Below, in pieces: positions 1 through 8,420 of a stretch of DNA of 64,000 nucleotides. Numbering within the stretch: position 1 is the stretch's first letter; every line of letters starts with the position of its first letter. Made by a program: the position numbers and the translations under genes. The stretch spans positions 1-64,000 of the forward strand of contig JAHLKX010000005.1 in the NCBI GenBank assembly GCA_020444515.1, read 5' to 3'. The notes under the pieces are model-generated. The model was not told the DNA's origin and searched no databases. It was given only the letters and a program-made list of their open reading frames with translations. The DNA comes from Bacteroidota bacterium (GTDB lineage Bacteria; Bacteroidota; Bacteroidia; Bacteroidales; JAADJA01).

Positions 1-54
1 ATTGGTTACGGAACCAAAAAAATCTATGACCTGCGTAAAAAAGTCTTAGACTAA
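1..54 (+). CDS. C-terminal end of an unidentified protein (partial)
   Basis: Only the last 17 codons and a TAA stop are inside the window, reading ...YGTKKIYDLRKKVLD. The tail is basic and probably helical. I do not recognise the family from so short a piece. The reading frame is supported by the terminator hairpin that starts 25 bases after the stop. Confidence 0.5.
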   Translation: MGYGTKKIYDLRKKVLD

Positions 55-79
55 ACGCTAGTTAAAAGATTAGACAATA

Positions 80-123
80 AAAGCTTTATCCTGGCGCTTT
101 TCGTCAGGGTAAAGCTTTTTTTA
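80..123 (+). terminator. Intrinsic terminator
   Basis: The arms AAAGCTTTATCCTG (80-93) and CAGGGTAAAGCTTT (105-118) pair over 14 positions with one G-U wobble around an 11-nt loop, followed by a T run. It ends the gene that enters from the left. Confidence 0.85.
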
Positions 124-143
124 TATGATAAACCATTCTATGT

Positions 144-494
144 ATGAAATTCCTCATTAAACTTTTATTGTCCGGTCTGGCAGTGATCACCACCGCTTAT
201 TTATTGCCGGGTGTCCATATTGACAGCTTTCTTATGGCCATCGTCGTCGCCCTGGTATTGGCCCTGTTTAATGCACTGGTTCGACCCATTTTGGTTGTTC
301 TTACCATCCCCATTACCATTTTTACCCTGGGTCTTTTTATCTTTGTGATCAACGCCCTGATCATATTGATGGTGAGTTCGCTGATCAATGGATTTTATGT
401 GGATGGCTTTTGGTGGGCATTGCTTTTTAGCATTGTTTTATCTTTGATCACCTCCATCATTGATCATGCAGTTGCTGATAATCCTAAAAAATGA
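144..494 (+). CDS. Phage-holin-family (YvlD-type) membrane protein
   Basis: A 116-residue, very hydrophobic protein with about four membrane segments (roughly 4-22, 28-50, 54-78 and 88-108) and almost no soluble part. Length, the TAYLLPGVHI start and the central NALVRPIL segment match the small 4-TM family usually annotated as phage holin family/YvlD (PF04020). Members are ordinary chromosomal membrane proteins of unclear role, so the name does not imply a prophage, and no phage genes are nearby. Its stop overlaps the next start by 4 nt (ATGA), so the two genes are probably translationally coupled. Confidence 0.8.
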   Translation: MKFLIKLLLSGLAVITTAYLLPGVHIDSFLMAIVVALVLALFNALVRPILVVLTIPITIFTLGLFIFVINALIILMVSSLINGFYVDGFWWALLFSIVLSLITSIIDHAVADNPKK

Positions 495-952
495 AAAACA
501 GACCCATTACCCTGATACAGGAAATCGAACGCATCATTACCTTATGTGATGCATGCACGCTCTCCATGGTGGATCAGCATGGTAAACCTTATGCCATTCC
601 TATGAACTTTGGATACAGGGATCGCATTTTTTATTTCCACTCTTCTCCAAATGGTAAAAAAATTAAAATTCTAAAGAACAATCCAGCGGTTACTATTTCA
701 CTCAGTACGGATCATGAATTGCGCTGGCAGAGTGAAAAGGTGGCCTGCAGTTACAGTATGAAATATCGAAGCGTACTGGCTACCGGATCTGTTTCCTTTA
801 TTGAAGATCACGAAAAAAAGGTAGATGCATTGAATATCATTATGAAACAATACAGTGACCGGGAATTTAGCTATAACGATCCGGCCATCAGGGATGTTTG
901 CGTTTTTAAAGTGCCATTGGATTCTCTGGAGGGGAGGGCTTACGGCTATTGA
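491..952 (+). CDS. Pyridoxamine 5'-phosphate oxidase-like flavin-binding protein
   Basis: A 153-residue single-domain protein of the split-barrel FMN-binding fold. The pattern LCDACTLSMVDQHGKPYAIPMNFGY, then IFYFHSSPNGKKI and later YRSVLATGSVSFI, is that of the NimA/PNPOx-like group (FMN- or haem-binding). Substrate is unknown; some relatives are linked to nitroimidazole reduction but most are not characterised. It is coupled to the upstream 4-TM gene by a 4-nt overlap. Its 3' end overlaps the convergent PAP2 gene by 7 nt. Confidence 0.75.
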   Translation: MKNRPITLIQEIERIITLCDACTLSMVDQHGKPYAIPMNFGYRDRIFYFHSSPNGKKIKILKNNPAVTISLSTDHELRWQSEKVACSYSMKYRSVLATGSVSFIEDHEKKVDALNIIMKQYSDREFSYNDPAIRDVCVFKVPLDSLEGRAYGY

Positions 953-1518
953 TTTATTCCTGGTTTAGCCAGTTTCAGCAGTTTAAAGCCCGACCATCCA
1001 ATTAAAACTCCAGCCATGGCTCCAGCCAGAACGTCGCCCGGATAGTGAACGCCCAAATAGATCCTGGAATAAGAAACCACCGCTGCCCATCCTCCCAATA
1101 GCAAGAGCCAGAAAACATGAGCATTTTTCCTCAGGAAAAGAATCAACACCGTAGATAGGGCAAAATGATTGCTGGCATGAGAAGAATAAAAACCAAATGA
1201 TCCGCCACATTTATTTTTTACCAGGTGCACTATTTCTAGGAGGGAAGGCTCATGACACGGCCTGAGTCTTTCGAAAACATTCTTAAATAAATTAACTGAA
1301 ATAAAATCACTGATCCCTACCACGGCAAAAACACAGAGTATCACCCACAGGGCATTTTTTTTATAAAGACGTATGATCAAATAGACTAAAAACAGGTATA
1401 CGGGTACCCAGACCAGTTTATGACTAATCCAGTACATGACAAAATCCCAGAAATCATTGTGCTTCCCGTTCAGGAAAAGAAAAAGTTCCGTATCCCAGTA
1501 TTTTAGCTTTTCAATCAA
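946..1518 (-). CDS. PAP2-family membrane phosphatase
   Basis: A 190-residue membrane protein with about five membrane segments and the three phosphatase motifs: KNVFERLRP (KxxxxxxRP), SSHASNHF (the PSGH-type motif, here SSHA) and [12 protein letters not shown] (SRxxxxxHxxxD). The family dephosphorylates lipid pyrophosphates such as undecaprenyl pyrophosphate or lipid A; which applies here cannot be told. The start is a TTG that overlaps the stop of the upstream GTPase gene (TTGA), so translation is probably coupled. It is the last gene of an hpt-obg-PAP2 operon. Confidence 0.82.
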   Translation of the reverse strand: MIEKLKYWDTELFLFLNGKHNDFWDFVMYWISHKLVWVPVYLFLVYLIIRLYKKNALWVILCVFAVVGISDFISVNLFKNVFERLRPCHEPSLLEIVHLVKNKCGGSFGFYSSHASNHFALSTVLILFLRKNAHVFWLLLLGGWAAVVSYSRIYLGVHYPGDVLAGAMAGVLIGWSGFKLLKLAKPGINQ

Positions 1519-2516
1519 TCGGTTTGTGATTTATTCAGTTGTTTCCAGATCAGATCCTTTAGTTCCGTTAGCCCTTTTTGTGCGACGGATGAAATAAAAA
1601 CAGATGGAACCTCCGGAAGATCTTGTTTGATCTCATGGATGAGTTCGTTATCCAGCAGATCGGATTTTGTGATTGCCAGGATGATATCCTTGTCCAATAA
1701 TTCAGGATTGTATTGTTTTAATTCATTTAATAATATGAAATACTCTTCTTTGATATCCTTGCTGTCAGCAGGAACCAAGAAAAGCAAAAGAGAATTGCGC
1801 TCGATATGCCTTAAAAACCGCAAGCCTAATCCTTTGCCCTGGTGAGCATTTTCAATGATGCCCGGGATATCGGCCACCACAAAAGATTTATCATCCCGGT
1901 AACGAACAAAACCCAGGTTGGGTGTTAAGGTTGTGAACGGATAATCGGCGATCTCGGGTTTTGCAGCAGATATTACCGATAAAAGGGTAGATTTACCGGC
2001 ATTGGGAAAGCCGACAAGTCCCACATCGGCCAGTAATTTTAATTCCAGGATATGCCATTCTTCTCGTCCGGGTTCACCAGGTTGGGCATATTTGGGTGCT
2101 CGATTCGTGGGTGATTTGAAATGATCATTGCCCAGGCCACCTCTTCCACCGGGCACAAGAATATGGGTTTGACCGTTTTCTGTTATTTCACACTGAACCT
2201 CTTCTGTTTCTGCATTTTTTGCAATGGTACCCAATGGAACATCAAGGATCACATCCTTTCCACTGGCACCTGTTTTCAGGCTATCGGAACCGGGATGTCC
2301 GTTTTCAGCCTTCACGTGTTTGGTATACTTTAAATGCAGCAGGGTCCAAAGCTGTTCATTGCCCTTTAGTATGATATGACCTCCCCGTCCACCATCACCG
2401 CCATCAGGTCCGCCTCGCGGATTGGAACGGGTTCGAAGGAAATGAGCGGAACCTGCCCCTCCTTTACCCGAGCGGCAATTGATCTTTACATAATCAACAA
2501 AATTGGGGCTGCCCAT
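1515..2516 (-). CDS. obg: GTPase Obg (ribosome assembly)
   Basis: A 333-residue protein with the glycine-rich Obg fold at 1-160 ([34 protein letters not shown]) and a G domain with P-loop GFPNAGKST (169-177), DIPG switch II (216-219) and TKSD (283-286). Obg GTPases act in late assembly of the 50S ribosomal subunit and in stress signalling. The protein ends soon after the G domain, as in the short Obg form, without a long C-terminal domain. It follows hpt by 5 nt on the same strand and is coupled to the PAP2 gene after it. Confidence 0.96.
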   Translation of the reverse strand: MGSPNFVDYVKINCRSGKGGAGSAHFLRTRSNPRGGPDGGDGGRGGHIILKGNEQLWTLLHLKYTKHVKAENGHPGSDSLKTGASGKDVILDVPLGTIAKNAETEEVQCEITENGQTHILVPGGRGGLGNDHFKSPTNRAPKYAQPGEPGREEWHILELKLLADVGLVGFPNAGKSTLLSVISAAKPEIADYPFTTLTPNLGFVRYRDDKSFVVADIPGIIENAHQGKGLGLRFLRHIERNSLLLFLVPADSKDIKEEYFILLNELKQYNPELLDKDIILAITKSDLLDNELIHEIKQDLPEVPSVFISSVAQKGLTELKDLIWKQLNKSQTD

Positions 2517-2521
2517 CAGAG

Positions 2522-3061
2522 TTAGGATTCAATAATTTTATAGATATCCGGAAAATTCCGGCCATGTCCATCGTAATCCAGACCATATCCCACAATAAAA
2601 TCATTGGGGATTTTCATGCCAACATAATCGATCTCATAATTCATTTTAAATGCATCCGGTTTGAACAACAAGGTAGCAATTTTAACTTCTTCGGCTTCCA
2701 GTTTTTTCAACTTCTCTCGGGTCACACCCATGGTAATTCCGGTATCGATAATGTCTTCAATGATCACAACAGATCGATCGTGTAAAACTTCATCCAAACC
2801 AATTAATTCACGGACAACAGAGGTCGTTTTTGTCCCGATGTAAGAGGATAATTTGACAAAGGAAATATCGCAAGGGAAATTCATATATTTAAATAAATCT
2901 GCAGCAAACATAAATGCGCCGTTTAAAACGATTAGAAATAAAGGATTTTTACCCTCCATATCATTCTTTATTTGTTCAGCAACATTCTTTACAGTTTCCT
3001 GAATTTCTTCAGATCTCAAATACAATGAAAATTCCTTATCATGAACCTTTATCGTCTTCAT
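2522..3061 (-). CDS. hpt: Hypoxanthine phosphoribosyltransferase
   Basis: A 179-residue type I phosphoribosyltransferase. The PRPP-binding loop is [14 protein letters not shown] at about 98-111. [11 protein letters not shown] and the flexible-loop region SYIGTKTTS fit HPRT, and the end [18 protein letters not shown] is typical of the bacterial family. It salvages hypoxanthine (and usually guanine) to the nucleotide. First gene of the operon with obg; a TATCTTTG promoter box lies upstream. It is divergent from purE, so a purine salvage gene and a de novo gene share one intergenic region. Confidence 0.95.
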   Translation of the reverse strand: MKTIKVHDKEFSLYLRSEEIQETVKNVAEQIKNDMEGKNPLFLIVLNGAFMFAADLFKYMNFPCDISFVKLSSYIGTKTTSVVRELIGLDEVLHDRSVVIIEDIIDTGITMGVTREKLKKLEAEEVKIATLLFKPDAFKMNYEIDYVGMKIPNDFIVGYGLDYDGHGRNFPDIYKIIES

Positions 3062-3087
3062 AGTTTTTTTGTCTGTGGTGTAAAATG

Positions 3088-3095
3088 CAAAGATA
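3088..3095 (-). promoter_or_regulatory. Promoter -7 box of hpt
   Basis: Reads TATCTTTG on the minus strand, matching the Bacteroidota TAnnTTTG box, 26 nt before the hpt ATG. No clear -33 TTTG at the expected spacing. Confidence 0.6.
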
Positions 3096-3126
3096 CTAAG
3101 TTCATTACGAACAGGACTAAATTATA

Positions 3127-3134
3127 TATTTTTG
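3127..3134 (+). promoter_or_regulatory. Promoter -7 box of purE
   Basis: TATTTTTG, a TAnnTTTG match 25 nt before the ATG at 3160. It implies transcription starts near 3141, which argues against an upstream TTG at 3142 as the start codon. Confidence 0.6.
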
Positions 3135-3159
3135 TATCAAATTGAAAAACATAATCATT

Positions 3160-3666
3160 ATGAAACCACTTGTCAGTATAATCATGGGAAGTACATCGGA
3201 TCTGGGTGTCATGGAAGGAGCAGCCAAACTTCTGGACGAGCTTGAAATCCCATTTGAAGTAAATGCTCTATCAGCGCATCGAACGCCCGAAGAAGTTGAA
3301 AAGTTTGCCAGGGGGGCAAAAGACAGGGGAATTAAGGTGATCATTGCCGGTGCAGGTATGGCTGCCCATTTGCCTGGCGTAATTGCCGCCATGACCCCAC
3401 TGCCTGTTATTGGTGTTCCCATTAAAGCCACCCTTGACGGACTCGACTCATTGTTGGCCATTGTCCAGATGCCCCCAGGCATACCCGTTGCCACCGTTGC
3501 CATTAATGGTGCCCGCAATGCCGGTATACTGGCAGCCCAGATCCTTGCCTCGGGAGATGATGCTATGGCTGAGAAAATTGCCCGTTTTAAGGAAGAACTG
3601 AAAGGTAAAATTGTTAAAGCCAACCAGGACTTGGCGGAAATAAAATTCAAATTCAAGGTAAACTAA
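3160..3666 (+). CDS. purE: N5-carboxyaminoimidazole ribonucleotide mutase (PurE)
   Basis: A 168-residue PurE. The substrate-binding pattern is clear: [22 protein letters not shown] and [23 protein letters not shown]. It converts N5-CAIR to CAIR in purine synthesis. I chose the ATG at 3160 because family members begin with a few residues before the SIIMGS strand and because of the promoter position. Its stop is 6 nt from the stop of the convergent kinase gene, with no room for a terminator. Confidence 0.95.
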   Translation: MKPLVSIIMGSTSDLGVMEGAAKLLDELEIPFEVNALSAHRTPEEVEKFARGAKDRGIKVIIAGAGMAAHLPGVIAAMTPLPVIGVPIKATLDGLDSLLAIVQMPPGIPVATVAINGARNAGILAAQILASGDDAMAEKIARFKEELKGKIVKANQDLAEIKFKFKVN

Positions 3667-3672
3667 TCATCC

Positions 3673-4401
3673 CTAATGAATGAGGTTCCTTGCTCCGGCA
3701 AGGTTGAGGATGGTGGAAATAATTTCCTGTTCCGACACGGTTTTTCGATTGAATACCATATCGAAAATACTATGATCGGTATCGTATCCCATAAAACTAT
3801 CTATTAGGTATTTTCTCTCCTGGTCGATTTGCAGGACGTATTTTAAAGCTTCTCCCGGGGTTTTATGATAGTTTTTACAGATACGGTCAACCCGCCATTC
3901 AATTGGAGCCACAAGCTTTATATGAAGTGATTCGGGGTTGTTTTTTGCGAAGGCCACCCCGCCTCGTCCCACAATAATTACATATCCATTCATACATATC
4001 GTTTGGATAACTTGTGTTATGGTATTCCTGATCTTTTTATCACTTTTATAATACCTTGTACCCATGGCTTCTACAATTTCATCCATGGTTGTTTTCCGCT
4101 TCGACCGGAAAACATATTCAATCTTCGTCGGGCTTAATTCCAATGCCTTGGATGACTCTTCCAGGATGGCTTTGTTTAACCACCGCCATTCCTTTTTGAT
4201 ACCCATATTTTTGGATCTTAGGTTCAATTCTTTGGATAGCTTCCGGGCAATGTCATTGGCCATGCATCCAAATTCCCGGCTTATTGAAATGTAGGGTCCG
4301 GTTGATACAGCAGGCGGTTTTTTATCGGCCAATACCTGGTTGAAGTATTTTTCGAAGATATTTTCTCTAATAACGGTGGGCGTAATTGTTTTTGTCTTCA
4401 T
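3673..4401 (-). CDS. Cytidylate-kinase-like family protein
   Basis: A 242-residue protein of the cytidylate kinase-like family (AAA_26, PF13189). It has ISREFGCMANDIARKLSKEL near residue 47, a variant of the CMP-kinase start lacking an orthodox GxxGxGKS loop, and later GYVIIVGRGGVAFAKNNP and a DRICKNYHKTPGEA segment typical of this family. The true substrate is unknown. It is divergent from the large PEP/pyruvate-binding gene and has its own promoter box at 4425-4432. Confidence 0.75.
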   Translation of the reverse strand: MKTKTITPTVIRENIFEKYFNQVLADKKPPAVSTGPYISISREFGCMANDIARKLSKELNLRSKNMGIKKEWRWLNKAILEESSKALELSPTKIEYVFRSKRKTTMDEIVEAMGTRYYKSDKKIRNTITQVIQTICMNGYVIIVGRGGVAFAKNNPESLHIKLVAPIEWRVDRICKNYHKTPGEALKYVLQIDQERKYLIDSFMGYDTDHSIFDMVFNRKTVSEQEIISTILNLAGARNLIH

Positions 4402-4424
4402 TGCTTTGGGTGGTTAGAACTGTT

Positions 4425-4432
4425 CAAATATA
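4425..4432 (-). promoter_or_regulatory. Promoter of the cytidylate-kinase-like gene
   Basis: Reads TATATTTG on the minus strand, with a TTG 20 nt further upstream (4453-4455), giving the Bacteroidota -33/-7 arrangement. Confidence 0.6.
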
Positions 4433-4500
4433 CTAAAAAATGATCATAATTCCAATAGGCCAACATTATGAGTTCATCCGAATAACACCTTTATTATTTG

Positions 4501-4508
4501 TAATTTTG
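4501..4508 (+). promoter_or_regulatory. Promoter -7 box of the PEP/pyruvate-binding gene
   Basis: TAATTTTG, 24 nt before the ATG at 4533. Confidence 0.6.
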
Positions 4509-4532
4509 TCGTAACTGAATATTGAAATATTT

Positions 4533-7520
4533 ATGAATCACCCCAATCCTTTGAAAGCTCCAAAATATTATTTCAGTGATACGTCGTTCAGTACATTGAT
4601 GAGGAAGCGGATTTATCATGTTCTGCTGGTTTCCAGTGCATATGATGCTTTTATCCTTGAAGATGACGGTCGTATTGACGAACAGATTTTTAATGAATAT
4701 GTGTCGTTAAACCTCCGTTATCCACCTCAGTTTATTCTTGCTGACAGCGAAGAGGTAGCACTGAAGCGTTTGGCAGAGGGGAATATCGATTTGGTAATTA
4801 CCATGCTCAGTGCCGAAGAAACCGATACCTTTGAACTGGCGGAGCAAATCAAACAAAAATACCCTGAAAAACCCATCGTGGTATTAACTCCCTTTTCTCG
4901 TAAAGTAACCTTGAAAGTTGATCAGGCTGATTTGAGTGCCATCGATTATATTTTCAGCTGGTTGGGGAATGCCGATATATTATTGGCCATTATCAAATTG
5001 ATTGAGGATAAAATGAATGTAGAGCATGATGTGCAGGAAGTAGGTGTTCAAACCATCCTCCTGGTTGAAGACTCGGTCCGGTTTTATTCCAGCTATCTGC
5101 CCAACATATACAAGATCATTTTTAAACAGTCACTGAAATTCATGACGGAGGGGTTGAATGAGCACCAGAAGATGCTCAGAATGCGGGGCAGGCCAAAAAT
5201 TCTCCTGGCTACAACATATGAAGAAGCGATTCATTTATATGAAAAATACAAACATAACCTGCTCGGTGTCATCACGGATTTAAGCTATAAACGAGAGGGT
5301 AAAACCGATAAGCTGGCGGGTGTTAAATTGTGTCAGCGTATTAAAAATGATGACCGTTTTATGCCCTTGTTATTGCAATCCTCAGATGCCGATAGTGAGC
5401 AACTGGCTCGCAAGGTCAAAGTCGGGTTCATTAATAAACATTCAAAAACCCTGTCGCATGAACTGCGCAATTTCATATTTGAGTATTTTGCATTTGGTGA
5501 TTTTGTTTTCGTTAATCCTGATGACGGACGGGAAGTCATGCGGGCTTCCGATTTAAAATCTTTCCAGGAAATACTATTTCGTGTTCCGGATGAATCGCTG
5601 GAATACCATATTACCCGGAATCACTTTTCCAAATGGTTCCGTGCCAGGGCCCTTTTTCCAATAGCCGATCTCATCCGTGATCTGCGCATTCATGATTTCA
5701 AAAACCTGGATGAAGTGCGAAAGTTCATGTTCGATGCCATTGCCAGTTTCAGGTTGAACAAGGCACGGGGTGTCATTGCTGAATTTTATCGGGAAAGTTT
5801 TGACGAATATTTTACGTTTACCCGCATCGGAGAGGGATCTATTGGAGGAAAAGCCCGTGGCCTGGCTTTTCTCGATTCCTTGATCATGCGGAATAAAATT
5901 TTGGATAAATATCCTGATGTGATTGTTACCATTCCAAGAACAGTCGTTTTGTGCACCGATGTGTTTGATGAATTTATGGAAGAAAATAACCTGTATTCCA
6001 TTGCCCTGTCCGATAATATCAGCGACCAGGAAATTCTCGATGCATTTATTGCTGCCAGGTTGCCTTTCAGGATACATGAGGACCTGTATACCTTTATTTC
6101 TGTCATCCATAATCCCATTGCGGTTCGTTCTTCTAGCTTACTGGAGGATTCCCATTATCAGCCTTTTGCCGGGATCTATTCTACCTATATGATCCCTTTT
6201 GTAGAAAATGATGAACGATTAATGATCGAAATGCTCTCGGATTCTATAAAAAGTGTTTACGCTTCTGCCTTTTTTAAAGATAGCAAAGCTTATATGTCGG
6301 CCACCCTCAATGTTATTGATGAAGAAAAAATGGCCATTGTTTTGCAGGAAGTTTGTGGGCACAAGTACGCAAATCGCTTCTATCCAACTTTTTCAGGGGT
6401 AGCACGATCGATTAACTTTTATCCCATTGAGCCCGAAAAACCGGAAGACGGAATTGCCAATATAGCCCTTGGACTGGGGAAGTACATTGTGGATGGTGGT
6501 CAAACGCTTCGATTTTCACCGAAATATCCCAAAAAAATATTGCAGCTCACCTCGCCTGATATGGCCCTGCGGGAAACCCAACGGCTTTATTATGCCCTTG
6601 ATCTTAACCCCGATAGCTTCAAACCCAGCCTGGATGATGGTATAAACCTACTAAAACTCAAAATCAAAGAAGCTGAAAAGGATAAAAGCTTACATCATGT
6701 TGCTTCTACCTATGATTTCAACAGTAATATCCTTCGTGATGGCGCCCATTATGAAGGAAAAAAAGTGATCACTTTTGCCAATATACTCAGGCATGATGTT
6801 TTCCCACTAGCAGAAATACTGAAACTTACCCTTAACATCGGTCAGCATGAGATGAATAAACCTGTCGAGATCGAATTTGCGGTGAACTTAAGCAAAAACA
6901 AAGGGGAGGCTCACATTTTCAATATGTTGCAGATTCGTCCTATTGTGGATAATAAGGAGACCCTCGACGTTAACCTGGAAGACACTGAAAATGAAAATTG
7001 CATTATCCGTTCTGATTCGGCTTTGGGCAATGGTATTATTGAAAACCTATATGATGTTGTATACATCAAACCTGAGGCATTTGATCCGGCAAAGAGTTCC
7101 CAAATAGCCCAGGATGTTGGTGTGATCAATGATAAATTCCTGAAGGAAGGTCGCAATTATATCCTGGTCGGACCGGGCAGATGGGGAAGCACCGATCCAT
7201 GGTTGGGGATACCTGTAAAATGGCCCCAAATTTCAGCCGCCAGGGTCATTGTTGAATCTGGTATGGAAGACTATCGGATTGATCCCAGCCAGGGGACTCA
7301 TTTTTTCCAGAACCTGACCTCTTTCAGGGTGGGATATTTTACCATTAATCCTTACATCAAAGATGGTTTTTATGATATTGGTTTTCTAAATCAATTCAAT
7401 CCGTTTTATGAAGATGATTTTATCCGGCACCTACGTTTTGAAAAACCCCTTATTACAAAAATTGATGGTCGAAAAAACAAAGGGATTATACTCAAGCCAG
7501 AAAACAGTTCTGATGATTAA
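4533..7520 (+). CDS. Receiver-like / PEP-pyruvate-binding fusion protein
   Basis: A 995-residue cytoplasmic protein. Residues about 25-160 (MRKRIYHVLLVSS, then DLVITMLSA) and about 170-320 (TILLVEDSVRF, GVITDLSYKREG, LLLQSSDAD) look like two receiver-type folds. From about 430 comes a PPDK_N/PEP-synthase ATP-binding domain: GSIGGKARGLAFL, AVRSSSLLEDS (about 529) and LQIRPIV (about 800). A further region carries VGPGRWGSTDPWLGIPV and SQGTHFFQN. The swivelling phosphohistidine domain and the PEP TIM barrel of true PEP synthase are missing, so it is unlikely to make PEP; a regulatory or kinase role is inference. Single gene with its own promoter. Confidence 0.75.
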   Translation: MNHPNPLKAPKYYFSDTSFSTLMRKRIYHVLLVSSAYDAFILEDDGRIDEQIFNEYVSLNLRYPPQFILADSEEVALKRLAEGNIDLVITMLSAEETDTFELAEQIKQKYPEKPIVVLTPFSRKVTLKVDQADLSAIDYIFSWLGNADILLAIIKLIEDKMNVEHDVQEVGVQTILLVEDSVRFYSSYLPNIYKIIFKQSLKFMTEGLNEHQKMLRMRGRPKILLATTYEEAIHLYEKYKHNLLGVITDLSYKREGKTDKLAGVKLCQRIKNDDRFMPLLLQSSDADSEQLARKVKVGFINKHSKTLSHELRNFIFEYFAFGDFVFVNPDDGREVMRASDLKSFQEILFRVPDESLEYHITRNHFSKWFRARALFPIADLIRDLRIHDFKNLDEVRKFMFDAIASFRLNKARGVIAEFYRESFDEYFTFTRIGEGSIGGKARGLAFLDSLIMRNKILDKYPDVIVTIPRTVVLCTDVFDEFMEENNLYSIALSDNISDQEILDAFIAARLPFRIHEDLYTFISVIHNPIAVRSSSLLEDSHYQPFAGIYSTYMIPFVENDERLMIEMLSDSIKSVYASAFFKDSKAYMSATLNVIDEEKMAIVLQEVCGHKYANRFYPTFSGVARSINFYPIEPEKPEDGIANIALGLGKYIVDGGQTLRFSPKYPKKILQLTSPDMALRETQRLYYALDLNPDSFKPSLDDGINLLKLKIKEAEKDKSLHHVASTYDFNSNILRDGAHYEGKKVITFANILRHDVFPLAEILKLTLNIGQHEMNKPVEIEFAVNLSKNKGEAHIFNMLQIRPIVDNKETLDVNLEDTENENCIIRSDSALGNGIIENLYDVVYIKPEAFDPAKSSQIAQDVGVINDKFLKEGRNYILVGPGRWGSTDPWLGIPVKWPQISAARVIVESGMEDYRIDPSQGTHFFQNLTSFRVGYFTINPYIKDGFYDIGFLNQFNPFYEDDFIRHLRFEKPLITKIDGRKNKGIILKPENSSDD

Positions 7521-7523
7521 TAA

Positions 7524-7560
7524 TCAAAAAAAGGCCGTCACAAAGAACTTGCAACGGCTA
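7524..7560 (-). terminator. Possible terminator for the TPR lipoprotein gene
   Basis: On the minus strand AGCCGT and ACGGCC can pair around a 15-nt loop and are followed by seven Ts. The stem is short and lies about 150 nt after the TPR gene stop, so the call is weak. Confidence 0.35.
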
Positions 7561-7708
7561 AAAAACACAGTGGATTATAATGAGGGAGACAATGGTACAA
7601 AAATAGCCGCCGTTTTTGAGTCTGGCTTAAAATTAATCTTAAGTTTTTATTAATCAATCATAAAGCTCAACCTGAAATTTGGCTTCTGAAATGAAGTTCA
7701 GCAGTGTT

Positions 7709-8341
7709 TTATGGTTTACAGTTTGCCTCGATCAATTGATTGACCTCATCATCATATTTACTGGTGTAGTCATGGTCGAGGGCCAGTTGAAGATTCTGGC
7801 AGGCTTGTTCCAAACTGTCCATAGCAAGGAAAACAAGGGCCAGGTTTTTATAGGCAAAAGCATTGGATGGATCGCTATCAAGTGATGCCCGTATATCTGT
7901 CAGGGCCCCTTCCGGATCATTTTGTTTATATTTTGCAAAGCCACGGTTATTCAGGGCGTAAGCATTATCGCCCCCGGCGTTCAAGCGGATATAATGGTTA
8001 TAATCTCTTATAGAACCCGCATAATCTCCCAATTGGTCTTTAATATAAAAAGCCCTGTTGAAATAGGCTTCTTTGTAAGTTGTGTCAAGTTCAATGGCTT
8101 TGTTAAAGTCAACCAGGGCTTTGTCTGTTTTGTCTAATTTCACATAGCACAAAGCACGCAGGTAGTATGCTTCCTTATAATGATCATTGAGTTCAATAGC
8201 CTCATCGAGATTTTCAATGGCAACACTATAATTTTTTAACTGGTATTGAGCGCTGCCATTTTTAAAAAAATGAGATGGACTCTTTTGCGAGCATGCCACT
8301 AAAATGATCATTAACAGGAACGGGTATCCCAACCTTTTCAT
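7709..8341 (-). CDS. TPR-repeat lipoprotein
   Basis: A 210-residue protein with a lipoprotein signal: basic start MKRLGYP, a hydrophobic core and lipobox LVAC with Cys near 17. It is followed by about five tetratricopeptide units (for example YSVAIENLDEAIELNDHYKEAYYLRAL and the next YVKLDKTDKALVDFNKAIEL). It should be a periplasmic-facing scaffold; the partner is unknown. I use the ATG at 8341; a GTG lies directly before it. The promoter at 8371-8378 fits. Confidence 0.8.
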   Translation of the reverse strand: MKRLGYPFLLMIILVACSQKSPSHFFKNGSAQYQLKNYSVAIENLDEAIELNDHYKEAYYLRALCYVKLDKTDKALVDFNKAIELDTTYKEAYFNRAFYIKDQLGDYAGSIRDYNHYIRLNAGGDNAYALNNRGFAKYKQNDPEGALTDIRASLDSDPSNAFAYKNLALVFLAMDSLEQACQNLQLALDHDYTSKYDDEVNQLIEANCKP

Positions 8342-8370
8342 CACTTTTTAATTAGTAAATATTCTTTTTG

Positions 8371-8378
8371 CAAAAATA
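8371..8378 (-). promoter_or_regulatory. Promoter of the TPR lipoprotein gene
   Basis: TATTTTTG on the minus strand, with TTG 21 nt upstream (8400-8402). Confidence 0.6.
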
Positions 8379-8420
8379 GCATTTAACTTATCCGAAACCC
8401 AATTTTCATTCAAACCTTAT

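Noticed and set aside
144..494. Prophage remnant suggested by a phage-holin-family name
   Set aside because: This 4-TM family is widespread on chromosomes and no other phage-like gene is nearby.
3117..3656. Long minus-strand frame opposite purE (about 179 codons)
   Set aside because: It is the shadow of purE; its translation is low in family-like pattern, and purE has all its motifs and a promoter.
5574..6110. Minus-strand frame inside the 995-residue gene
   Set aside because: No start context, promoter or known domain; the plus-strand protein is well conserved here.
7597..7604. Minus-strand TAnnTTTG box in the gap after the 995-residue gene
   Set aside because: It would point into the 3' end of that gene with no minus-strand gene to serve; probably chance in AT-rich DNA.
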